From: Thiomicrorhabdus xiamenensis
GTDB lineage: Bacteria; Pseudomonadota; Gammaproteobacteria; Thiomicrospirales; Thiomicrospiraceae
DNA length: 64,000 nt
Assembly (NCBI RefSeq): GCF_013282625.1
Contig: NZ_CP054020.1
Coordinates: 1 to 64,000, forward strand
Direction: 5' to 3'
The translations under genes were made by a program, and so were the position numbers. The notes below the pieces were generated by a model. It saw nothing but the letters and a program-made list of their open reading frames with translations, made no database searches and was not told the origin of the DNA. This document shows, piece by piece, positions 30,595-38,256 of this stretch. Numbering within the stretch: position 1 is the first letter of the stretch; each line of letters opens with the position of its first letter.

Positions 30595-32238
30595 ATGAAA
30601 GCCGCTAAACTGTTTGTCGAATGTTTGGAAAATGAAGAAGTCGAATATATTTTCGGAATTCCCGGAGAAGAAAACCTGGATCTGATGGACAGTCTTCTCG
30701 ACTCCGAAATCGAATTCATTACCACCCGACATGAACAGGGTGCAGCATTTATGGCCGATGTATACGGACGTCTGACCGGAAAGCCCGGAGTCTGTCTGTC
30801 AACGCTCGGACCAGGAGCCACCAACCTGGTAACCGGTGTCGCCGACGCCAATATGGATAACGCCCCCTTGGTTGCCATTGCCGGACAGGCGGCTACGACC
30901 CGTATGCATAAGGAATCGCACCAGGTAGTCGATCTGGTGAGCATGTTTAAACCGATTACCAAATACGCGACTCAGGTTTTGGAGCCGGAAACCATTCCGG
31001 AAGTTGTCCGTAAAGCCTTTAAACTGGCGCAGGCGGAAAAACCGGGGGCGACCTTTATCGACCTTCCGGAAAATATCACCGAAATGGAAACCTCCGAGCG
31101 CCCTCTGCCGTTTTCGGAAAACCGCCTGACATTTGCCGACCGAGAACTGCTGGCCAAAGCGGCCGATCTGGTCAAACAGGCAAAATGCCCCCTGATTTTG
31201 GTCGGTAACGGCGCGGTACGCGGACAAGCCACCGACGACATCCTGCACTTCGTAGAACGCCATAAGATCCCCGTGGTAAACACTTTCATGGCCAAGGGAG
31301 CCATCCCCTTCTATAACCCGATGGCGGTCGGTACCGCCGGCCTGCAGAAAGGCGATTATGAGAACGGCGGATTTGCCAAAGCCGACCTGATTATCTGCGT
31401 CGGCTTCGATATGGTCGAATACCACCCGCACCTATGGAACCCAAATCGCTCTCATACCATTATCCATATCGATACCAAAAAGGCTGAGGTCGATAACAGC
31501 TATATTCCGGCGGTCGAACTGATTGGAAATGTCGGTGCCAACCTGAAAGCGCTCGGTAATGCGATCAGCGAACCGATCACCGACACCGAAATCAATTTTT
31601 CCCTGCGCGAAGCGATGATTGATGAGATGAACCGCTGCTCGCGTAGCGACGCCTGGCCGATGCTGCCACAGAAGATTATCTGGGATCTGCGTACAGCCAT
31701 GAATTCGGAAGATATCGCCATCAGCGATGTCGGCGCCCATAAAATGTGGATGGCACGTATGTTCCGCTGCGATTTGCCAAATACCTGTATTATTTCCAAC
31801 GGCTTTGCCGGCATGGGAATCGCCGTTCCTGGCGCAATTGCCGCCAAACTGGCTTACCCGAACCGTGCGGTTGTCGCCGTAACCGGCGATGCCGGTTTTA
31901 TGATGAATTCACAGGAAATCGAAACCGCGCTACGCTGCCAAACCCCGATCGTTATACTGATCTGGAACGACAGCCAGTATGGCTTGATCGAATGGAAACA
32001 GCAGAGACGTTACGGTCGTTCGGCCTATATCGATTTCAAAAACCCGAACTTTGTGGATTATGCAAAATCCTTCGGTGCCGAAGGCGTTCGAATCAATTCC
32101 GCCGAAGAGTTACTGCCGAGTCTGAAAAAAGCGCTTAAAACGCCGACAGTGACCGTAATTGACTGTCCGGTAGATTACTCGGAGAATGACCGCTTAACGA
32201 CCCTGTTGGGTAATGTCCTATCTGAAATCGAAGACTAA
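30595..32238 (+). CDS. alsS: Acetolactate synthase, AlsS type (TPP enzyme)
   Basis: The 547-residue protein condenses two pyruvates to 2-acetolactate using thiamine diphosphate. It has the catalytic glutamate region TTRHEQGAAFMADVYGR near residue 50, the middle domain, and the TPP/Mg motif GDAGFMMNSQEIETALR near residue 428. It resembles the catabolic AlsS/AlsS-like class: no regulatory small-subunit gene is adjacent. No acetolactate decarboxylase gene (alsD) follows, so a purely catabolic acetoin role is not demonstrated. A short conserved gene follows 49 bases downstream. Confidence 0.88.
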   Translation: MKAAKLFVECLENEEVEYIFGIPGEENLDLMDSLLDSEIEFITTRHEQGAAFMADVYGRLTGKPGVCLSTLGPGATNLVTGVADANMDNAPLVAIAGQAATTRMHKESHQVVDLVSMFKPITKYATQVLEPETIPEVVRKAFKLAQAEKPGATFIDLPENITEMETSERPLPFSENRLTFADRELLAKAADLVKQAKCPLILVGNGAVRGQATDDILHFVERHKIPVVNTFMAKGAIPFYNPMAVGTAGLQKGDYENGGFAKADLIICVGFDMVEYHPHLWNPNRSHTIIHIDTKKAEVDNSYIPAVELIGNVGANLKALGNAISEPITDTEINFSLREAMIDEMNRCSRSDAWPMLPQKIIWDLRTAMNSEDIAISDVGAHKMWMARMFRCDLPNTCIISNGFAGMGIAVPGAIAAKLAYPNRAVVAVTGDAGFMMNSQEIETALRCQTPIVILIWNDSQYGLIEWKQQRRYGRSAYIDFKNPNFVDYAKSFGAEGVRINSAEELLPSLKKALKTPTVTVIDCPVDYSENDRLTTLLGNVLSEIED

Positions 32239-32287
32239 AAAATAATAGACTGTCAGGTATTTAAAATTGACGGCAAAGGATAATCTT

Positions 32288-32629
32288 ATGCTCTATGTGA
32301 AAAAAGACGCTTCGGGAAATATTACCGATATTGAATTTCATCCAAAAGAAGGGTTTGAGGAGATTAGCCTTAACGACCCGCAGGTCAGTCATTTCATCGC
32401 CCAATCCGAGAACTCTCAGGAGCTGATCCAGGAACTTCTGGAAACCCTTGATCTTAAAATGATTCGTTCCATCGAGGATATTATTCAGATTTTGATCGAT
32501 CGCGATGTAATGCTGATTACCGACTTGCCGGAACCGGTACAGAATATCATGCTGTTCAAAAAGAAATTGCGTCACATGAATCAGAATAATTCACCGGTCT
32601 TCGAAGACGAGGACATGATCAAGCTGTAA
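32288..32629 (+). CDS. Small conserved protein (often named tryptophan synthase beta-like)
   Basis: The ATG at 32288 has AAAGGA seven bases upstream; an earlier TTG is in frame but has no site. The 113-residue product starts MLYVKKDASGNITDIEF and has the block SIEDIIQILIDRDVMLITDLPEPVQ, which matches a small gammaproteobacterial family commonly labelled tryptophan synthase subunit beta-like. It contains no TrpB fold or PLP lysine motif, so the name is not a function. It follows alsS on the same strand. Confidence 0.75.
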   Translation: MLYVKKDASGNITDIEFHPKEGFEEISLNDPQVSHFIAQSENSQELIQELLETLDLKMIRSIEDIIQILIDRDVMLITDLPEPVQNIMLFKKKLRHMNQNNSPVFEDEDMIKL

Positions 32630-32716
32630 TTCGCCGGTTGGTCAAAAACCGACGCCGATACAGTCATATCACAGTTAAAGGGGACGGCTCTTGATCCAAC
32701 CTTAAGAGTTTAAACT

Positions 32717-33316
32717 TTAAGGTAACCAGCGGCTAACCTCTTCAACCGGTTTGCGTTTAGCATTTTGAGTGTTACAGTCCCCTTTCAGGTAACCCATATA
32801 GAGCGCACCGATCAATTCCACGTTGTCTCTGGACTCTCCCAACATACGATAAGTGACATCCGACTGTAAAATCGGTCCTGTACTCCACTGTACGCCAATC
32901 CCCTGCTGCCAGGCGATCAGCTGCAGATTCTGAATCGCACAGGCGCAGGCCGCGTAATCTTCTTTTCGCCGTACTTCGTCTTCATCCAAAACCTGCCCGA
33001 CCAGAACGATTCGCGGAAACTTGTGAAATTTTTCAATCGCCGCCTGATAAATCGATTGATGCGCTTCGCTTTGCGGCTGTGCACGCTTGTCCGCTCGTAG
33101 CTGCGCATAGACCTCGGCTAATTCTGACTGGCTCTGAGCGCCTAAAACCCAAAAACGCCACGGCTGGGTTAACTTATGATTTGGTGCCCAGATAGCGGCA
33201 TTTAAACAACGATAAACGGCATCGTCCAGTAACGGCATGGTTTCTTTCGGGTTAAACAGATAACAAGTTCTGCGCGAAGCGATCAAATTCTGTAACTCTT
33301 CGGTATCCATACTCAT
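32717..33316 (-). CDS. Nitroreductase-family flavoprotein
   Basis: The 199-residue protein has the FMN-binding N-terminal block LIASRRTCYLFNPKE and the AAIWAPNHKLTQPWRFWVLG segment, typical of the short YdjA-like NAD(P)H nitroreductases. The C-terminal GALYMGYLKGD block is also typical. It begins at an ATG behind GGAGGAG. Its natural substrate is unknown. It is divergent from the OxyR-like gene across the candidate origin. Confidence 0.88.
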   Translation of the reverse strand: MSMDTEELQNLIASRRTCYLFNPKETMPLLDDAVYRCLNAAIWAPNHKLTQPWRFWVLGAQSQSELAEVYAQLRADKRAQPQSEAHQSIYQAAIEKFHKFPRIVLVGQVLDEDEVRRKEDYAACACAIQNLQLIAWQQGIGVQWSTGPILQSDVTYRMLGESRDNVELIGALYMGYLKGDCNTQNAKRKPVEEVSRWLP

Positions 33317-33517
33317 TCCATCTCCTCCAATCCGTTTTAATCTTCTCTAAAAAATTTCTAGCAATTAATGACCGCCCATTCTAATGAATTCGGCCAAAAG
33401 TAACAGAAGCAGGCGAATTTTTTACCAGCGGAAATGCAAAAATCCGTCTTTCAAAGTATCATGGCAGGCGAAAACTCACAATTTAGCAACCAACCCTCTG
33501 GATAAAATGTGTCTTTT

Positions 33518-33526
33518 TGTGGATAA
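33518..33526 (-). promoter_or_regulatory. DnaA box, perfect
   Basis: TGTGGATAA, the reverse complement of TTATCCACA, the strongest DnaA-box sequence known from E. coli. Confidence 0.75.
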
Positions 33527-33734
33527 ATATGAATTTTTTTCAAATTCAAAATTTTATCCCCAATTCACCCACTTTTACTCACAAGGGTTATGAAAAAGGC
33601 TTTACACAGCTTAATCACCGGTTAAACCCATGATTAAAAAGCTTTTTTTGTTTTTATCTACAGATATCTTCTTCATAAGAGTAAAGATAATAAGGAATAT
33701 ATATTCAAATCTATCTTTTAATAACACTCTTGGT

Positions 33735-33743
33735 TTATTCACA
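33735..33743 (+). promoter_or_regulatory. DnaA box, matches TTATNCACA
   Basis: TTATTCACA, in a 250-base cluster with other boxes, about 45 bases before the OxyR-like gene. Confidence 0.65.
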
Positions 33744-33786
33744 AGTTTCCGTCTAGATAGGCTCATATAGGATAAAAATCGGACTT

Positions 33787-34713
33787 ATGACATTAAGCGA
33801 ATTGAAATACATTATTGCTGTCGCCAAAGAAAAGCATTTTCGTAAAGCATCGGAAACCTGTTTTGTCAGTCAGCCTACTTTAAGCGTCGCTGTTAAGAAG
33901 CTTGAAGAAGAATTAGGCGTTACACTTTTTGAAAGACGCAAACAGGATGTCATAGTCACGCCGGTAGGAAAAAAGATTATCAGTCTGGCTGAAGAGATCA
34001 TCGAACGTACTCAGGATATCAAGACAATTGCTCAGGAATCGCACGGAGATCTTTCAACACAGTTGAAAATCGGGGCAATCTATACAGTGGCACCCTATTT
34101 ATTGCCTCAGTTCATTCCTGAATTCAGCAAGCAGTTTCCAAGCGTACCTTTGATGATTGAAGAGAACTATACGCACGTATTGGCAGATAAACTTCAATCC
34201 GGAGACTTAGACATTGCGATTCTGTCATTGCCGTTTCAGGAACCGAATATTGAAACCATGCCGCTGTATCGTGAACCCTTTAAAGTCGTGGTTCCAAATT
34301 CACACCCATTAGCTGAAAAAGAAGGCAAAATCGCAATTCATCAGATTAAAAACGAAACCGTACTGCTGCTTGGTGCTGGTCACTGTTTCAGAGATCAGGT
34401 CGTTGAAACCTACCCTAATCTGATGCATATGAATTATCAAAGCGATCGTTTACAGAAAACTTTCGAAGGCAGTTCTCTGGAAACAATCCGCTATATGGTT
34501 GCTTCAGGAGCCGGAATTTCCATTTTTCCTTGTACCTCTTTATCCGAAAGAGATGAAAACCTATTTCAGATTCGTGAATTGGCGCATAAAGACCAAGCCA
34601 GTCGTGTTGTCGCTCTAGCCTGGCGTAAAACATTTCCGCGTACTCAGGTTTTGGAAGTTTTTAGAAAAATTATTAAAAACATCAGTCTTCCCTGTACCAC
34701 ACCAATTGAATAA
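33787..34713 (+). CDS. oxyR: OxyR-like LysR-family regulator
   Basis: The 308-residue protein has a LysR helix-turn-helix (HFRKASETCFVSQPTLSVAVKKLEE, split here as residues 17-41) and a substrate-binding domain closest to OxyR, the peroxide-sensing activator, with LGAGHCFRDQ corresponding to the region of E. coli Cys199. Here Cys200 is present but the partner Cys208 position is Tyr209, so the classic intramolecular disulfide cannot form in the same way. It could sense peroxide through Cys200 alone or another cysteine (for example that in SIFPCTSL). Its promoter lies in or next to the candidate origin. mlaA follows 16 bases downstream. Confidence 0.85.
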   Translation: MTLSELKYIIAVAKEKHFRKASETCFVSQPTLSVAVKKLEEELGVTLFERRKQDVIVTPVGKKIISLAEEIIERTQDIKTIAQESHGDLSTQLKIGAIYTVAPYLLPQFIPEFSKQFPSVPLMIEENYTHVLADKLQSGDLDIAILSLPFQEPNIETMPLYREPFKVVVPNSHPLAEKEGKIAIHQIKNETVLLLGAGHCFRDQVVETYPNLMHMNYQSDRLQKTFEGSSLETIRYMVASGAGISIFPCTSLSERDENLFQIRELAHKDQASRVVALAWRKTFPRTQVLEVFRKIIKNISLPCTTPIE

Positions 34714-34729
34714 AAAAGTATTTTGAATT

Positions 34730-35515
34730 ATGAAAAAAACCATACTTTTTGCATTAATCGCGTTTATTTTCACCTCTAAAGTCTATGCGGATCAAAACCC
34801 GTCGCCCGAGGTTTCTGTAACATCCGAACAGCAGCAAGGAACACAGTCCGAAGCTGTGGCGATCAGTTCGTTGGATCCATATGAATCCTTCAACCGCTCC
34901 ATGTTCGATTTCAATATGGCTTTTCACGATGCTATAGGACGCCCGTTAGCTAATGCCTATAGAGAGATCCCTCAACCAGCGCGTACAGGGGTAGAAAACT
35001 TTTTAAATAACCTCAAGGAGCCTCTATCGGCTTTAAATAGCTTTTTACAAGGCAATATAGAGGATGGTCTTGGTGGAATTATGCGTTTTGCCCTCAATAG
35101 TACCCTGGGTTTATTCGGGATTCTGGATATTGCGACCGAGGCAGGATTGCCTTCAAAGAATGAGGATTTCGGACAAACGCTTTATGTCTGGGGTGTTTGG
35201 GATAATGCCAATTATCTGGTCCTTCCTTTACTGGGACCGACGACGACGAGAAACCTGTTCGGTGATGTGACCGAGAGCGTTACCGATCCGACTCAGGTAT
35301 ATGATGCCGCCGATTTAGAGACTGAAGAAAGAATGGTGATCTTTGCCACTTCCGGTTTCGTCGAATACACCAAAATCGCCCCGCTGCTGGATGATCTGCA
35401 AAATCAACCGGATCCATATTATTTTTCCAGAGAGAGTTATATTCAGTACCGTATCGGGCAGATTTATAACGGTAAACCGCCTACACCGGATCTGGACGAT
35501 TTTGATATCGATTAG
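34730..35515 (+). CDS. mlaA: MlaA/VacJ-family outer-membrane lipid asymmetry protein
   Basis: MlaA removes misplaced phospholipids from the outer leaflet of the outer membrane and hands them to the Mla pathway. The 261-residue protein has the family core SLDPYESFNRSMFDFNMAFH near residue 47 and the segments FALNSTLGLFGILDIATEAG and NYLVLPLLGPTTTRNLFG. Unusually, the signal sequence (MKKTILFALIAFIFTSKVYA) contains no cysteine, so there is no lipobox. It may be co-transcribed with the OxyR-like gene. No other mla gene is in the window. Confidence 0.93.
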   Translation: MKKTILFALIAFIFTSKVYADQNPSPEVSVTSEQQQGTQSEAVAISSLDPYESFNRSMFDFNMAFHDAIGRPLANAYREIPQPARTGVENFLNNLKEPLSALNSFLQGNIEDGLGGIMRFALNSTLGLFGILDIATEAGLPSKNEDFGQTLYVWGVWDNANYLVLPLLGPTTTRNLFGDVTESVTDPTQVYDAADLETEERMVIFATSGFVEYTKIAPLLDDLQNQPDPYYFSRESYIQYRIGQIYNGKPPTPDLDDFDID

Positions 35516-35527
35516 AACAATTTCTGT

Positions 35528-35995
35528 TTAAGCGATCGGAATCATGGCATCACTGACCACTTTTCTCAGGACAAAACTGGTGTGGACGCCGCTGACGCCG
35601 GGAATTTGCGTTAATTGGTTGAGCAGAAGTTCCTGATAGGCGTCCAGATCTCTGACCAGCACTTTTAATTGATAGTCGGCGGTCTGGCCGGTTAACAGTA
35701 AACATTCGACCACGTTCGGCAGTCTGACGATCGCATCCTCAAACTGCTGAAATCGTTCCGGAGTGTGTTTATCCATCGAAATATGCACCAGCGCCATCAG
35801 ATCCAAATCCAGTTTTTTACGATCCAGCAGGGTGCGGTATCCCTGAATCACACCCGATTCTTCCAATGCCTTAAAACGGCGCAGGCAGGCTGACGGAGAA
35901 AGTCCGATCTGGTCGGCAATTTCCTGGTTGCTCAGACGACCGTTCTTTTGCAGCGCATTTAGAATCTGCTTATCGTATTGATCAAGTTTCATCAC
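35528..35995 (-). CDS. Lrp/AsnC-family transcriptional regulator
   Basis: The 155-residue protein has the AsnC-type N-terminal helix-turn-helix (LDQYDKQILNALQKNGRLSN) and a C-terminal RAM ligand-binding domain (LLLTGQTADYQLKVLVRDLD). Length is close to Lrp. It is divergent from leuA, and a sequence fitting the Lrp consensus at 14 of 15 positions lies 16 bases upstream of its start. Control of itself and of leuA in response to leucine is a natural inference. Confidence 0.92.
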   Translation of the reverse strand: MMKLDQYDKQILNALQKNGRLSNQEIADQIGLSPSACLRRFKALEESGVIQGYRTLLDRKKLDLDLMALVHISMDKHTPERFQQFEDAIVRLPNVVECLLLTGQTADYQLKVLVRDLDAYQELLLNQLTQIPGVSGVHTSFVLRKVVSDAMIPIA

Positions 35996-36010
35996 GCTTT
36001 CCCTGTTTTT

Positions 36011-36025
36011 AAGAATATTATTCTA
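36011..36025. promoter_or_regulatory. Near-consensus Lrp binding site
   Basis: AAGAATATTATTCTA matches the E. coli Lrp consensus YAGHAWATTWTDCTR at 14 of 15 positions (only the first base differs). The core AGAATA-T-TATTCT is a perfect dyad. It lies between the lrp-type gene and leuA. Confidence 0.6.
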
Positions 36026-36148
36026 ATTATAGTTTTAAATTGAAATTTAATTGCATAATTAATTATTTTGTTTGCATAGGTTGCAATAAAAATGCGCGAT
36101 CTTGGCAGTAAAATATCCTCAACATTAAAAATTAATGAGAATATTGTC

Positions 36149-37816
36149 ATGTCGATCAACGCCGCAATGCAGCCAGAAAAATACCGCCGTAACCCGACTC
36201 CGAATTTAGCGGATCGTCAGTGGCCGAATAATCAGCTTGAGAAAGCACCTATCTGGGTCAGTGTCGATTTGCGCGATGGAAATCAGGCTCTGGCCAACCC
36301 GATGACGGTGGATCAGAAACTGAAATTGTGGCACGAGTTGGTCGACATCGGTTTTAAAACCATTGAAATCGGTTTTCCATCGGCTTCCCAGCCGGAGTTC
36401 GACTTTACCCGTCGTTTAATCGAAGAGAACCGGATTCCTGACGATGTAACGGTTCAGGTTCTGGTTCAGGCTCGCGAACATTTGATCGAGCGCACCTATG
36501 AAGCTCTGGAAGGCGTCAAGAAGGCTGTGATTCATGTGTACAACACAACTTCGGTAGTGCAGCGCGAAAACGTTTTCGAGAAATCGAAAGATGAAATTAA
36601 AGCTATGGCAGTGCAGGGGGCGAAATGGGTGCAGGAATATGCGCAAAAAGCGTCCATAGCGCATCCAGAGTCGGAATGGGTCTTCCAATACTCGCCGGAG
36701 AGTTTTTCGCAGACCGAAACAGATTATGCGGTAGAGGTGTGCAAGGCGGTAATGGATGTCTGGCAGCCAACGGTCGATAATAAATGCATTTTGAACCTTC
36801 CGGCGACGGTTGAAAGCAACTCGCCGAACCGTTTTGCCGATCAGGTCGAGTATTTTATTCGCAATTTGCCGAACCGCGAAGCAGCGATTATTTCCATTCA
36901 TACTCATAACGATCGCGGCTGTGCGGTTGCGGCCGCCGAACTGTCGCTTTTAGCGGGTGCGGATCGCATCGAAGGAACACTTTTAGGAAACGGCGAACGT
37001 ACCGGGAATATGGATATTGTCACGCTGGCAATGAATCTGTACTCGGAAGGAATCGATCCTGAGTTGGATTTCACCAGTCCGAAAAAATGGATCGAAGTGG
37101 TTGAGGAAGTTACCCAGATTACCACGCATCCGCGCCATCCTTGGGTGGGCGATGTGGTTTATACCGCTTATTCGGGAAGTCATCAGGATGCGATCCGTAA
37201 ATGTCTGCTAAAACAGAAAAACGGCCAGCCATGGAACGTCGCTTATCTGCCGATTGACCCGAAAGATATCGGTCGTGACTATGAAGCGATTATCCGCGTC
37301 AACTCGCAATCCGGTAAAGCCGGTTCCGCTTTTGTATTGGCGCAGGAGTATGGATTGAATTTGCCGAAATGGGTACAGTTGGATTTTGCACCGGTCGCAC
37401 AGAAACTGGCTGAAGAAAAGGGCGGTGTAGTCAGTCATATCGATTTGTTCGAGGCATTTAAAGCGCATTATGCCTTAGGCGAAAATAATGATCAGTTGGA
37501 AAACTACAAGGTGGATCGCAATGGGGAGTCCGAGACGGTTCAGCTGGAAATTTCCGGTGAAATCTGGGCAGGACAGGGTCAGGGAACCCTAAGCGCTCTG
37601 TGTGATGCTTATCAGAAGAAAACCGGCGCCAGTATCGATGTGATCGACTATTCCGAGCATGCCATGCACCAAAATGCCATGCCGGACGGTAAGGATGCTC
37701 AGGCGATCGCTTATGTTTATCTGGATACGCCACAAGGAAAAACCGTAGGCATTGCCATGGCTCAGGATACGGTGTCGGCAATGATTCTAGCGGCTCTGAG
37801 CGGACTTCAGCGTTAA
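36149..37816 (+). CDS. leuA: 2-isopropylmalate synthase (long LeuA form)
   Basis: LeuA condenses acetyl-CoA with 2-oxoisovalerate, the first step of leucine synthesis. The protein, about 555 residues from the ATG at 36149, has the HMGL-like barrel with [15 protein letters not shown] near residue 38 and the metal-binding [17 protein letters not shown], and the C-terminal LeuA regulatory domain that allows leucine feedback. The sequence is of the longer LeuA2 type. An upstream in-frame ATG at 36092 would add 19 residues unlike the family. The divergent Lrp-type regulator and Lrp box suggest leucine-responsive control. Confidence 0.95.
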   Translation: MSINAAMQPEKYRRNPTPNLADRQWPNNQLEKAPIWVSVDLRDGNQALANPMTVDQKLKLWHELVDIGFKTIEIGFPSASQPEFDFTRRLIEENRIPDDVTVQVLVQAREHLIERTYEALEGVKKAVIHVYNTTSVVQRENVFEKSKDEIKAMAVQGAKWVQEYAQKASIAHPESEWVFQYSPESFSQTETDYAVEVCKAVMDVWQPTVDNKCILNLPATVESNSPNRFADQVEYFIRNLPNREAAIISIHTHNDRGCAVAAAELSLLAGADRIEGTLLGNGERTGNMDIVTLAMNLYSEGIDPELDFTSPKKWIEVVEEVTQITTHPRHPWVGDVVYTAYSGSHQDAIRKCLLKQKNGQPWNVAYLPIDPKDIGRDYEAIIRVNSQSGKAGSAFVLAQEYGLNLPKWVQLDFAPVAQKLAEEKGGVVSHIDLFEAFKAHYALGENNDQLENYKVDRNGESETVQLEISGEIWAGQGQGTLSALCDAYQKKTGASIDVIDYSEHAMHQNAMPDGKDAQAIAYVYLDTPQGKTVGIAMAQDTVSAMILAALSGLQR

Positions 37817-37847
37817 CGCTATCTTTATTTGATCGGTAATTCAACTG

Positions 37848-37881
37848 ACCGGTAGCCGAATAACGGATACCGGTTTTTTTT
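37848..37881 (+). terminator. Terminator after leuA
   Basis: Stem ACCGGTAGCCG / CGGATACCGGT with loop AATAA (one mismatch) followed by eight T residues, 32 bases after the leuA stop. Confidence 0.9.
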
Positions 37882-37976
37882 GTTGAAAAGAAAAGGGAGT
37901 GTGCCGGATCTGTTTTTGGCACAGGATGGAGTTGCCAGTGTGGTTGGCATTATTTCATTGGGCTAAAAAGAATAAG

Positions 37977-38010
37977 CCGCCAATAGATGGATTCTACTGG
38001 CGGTTTTTTT
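37977..38010 (+). terminator. Second hairpin with T-run between leuA and gnd
   Basis: Stem CCGCCAATAGA / TCTACTGGCGG (one mismatch) with a short loop and seven T residues. No gene lies between this and the leuA terminator, so it is a backup terminator or a remnant of a lost gene. The rest of the 440-base gap up to gnd is AT-rich and holds the dyad at 38109. Confidence 0.8.
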
Positions 38011-38108
38011 ATTGGTGAAAAGTGTCACGGTTTTTGCTGAATTTCCTTTTATAAACAAAATTTAAACGTTTTAGTCTGATAATCGCTTTTAAATAAAGAC
38101 TCCAATTG

Positions 38109-38121
38109 CACCAAATTGGTG
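38109..38121. promoter_or_regulatory. Dyad CACCAA-A-TTGGTG upstream of gnd
   Basis: A perfect 6+6 dyad about 136 bases before gnd. With its flanks it reads TGCACC-N5-GGTGAA, one base off the NtrC enhancer consensus TGCACC-N5-GGTGCA. No usable sigma-54 promoter is visible downstream, so the regulator is uncertain. Confidence 0.35.
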
Positions 38122-38256
38122 AAATTTCGAGTTAAATCTCTTTGAAATAAAGATTTATTGAATTAATCAATTAAAAATCCTTTATTTTTTTATGTTTTTT
38201 AGGCAATTTAGATAATGGCTTTAGCGTATTTTTAGGTTGGCATTTAGGAGGCTTCT

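Larger units (their letters stand above)
33317..33786. other. oriC: Candidate replication origin (AT-rich region with DnaA boxes)
   Basis: This 470-base gap has no convincing gene. It contains two exact matches to the DnaA box TTATNCACA (33518-33526 on the minus strand, 33735-33743 on the plus strand) and several one-mismatch copies (33497, 33554, 33575, 33600, 33654). An AT-rich stretch around 33618-33722 could be the unwinding element. The strand base bias changes here: C exceeds G on the plus strand to the left and G exceeds C to the right, including in genes of either orientation for most samples I counted. This pattern is expected at the origin of bidirectional replication. A DnaA-regulated promoter is the main alternative. 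Confidence 0.65.

Noticed and set aside
38239-38252. GG-N10-GC resembling a sigma-54 promoter before gnd
   Set aside because: It overlaps the ribosome-binding site, so a transcript starting 12 bases later would begin inside the gene.
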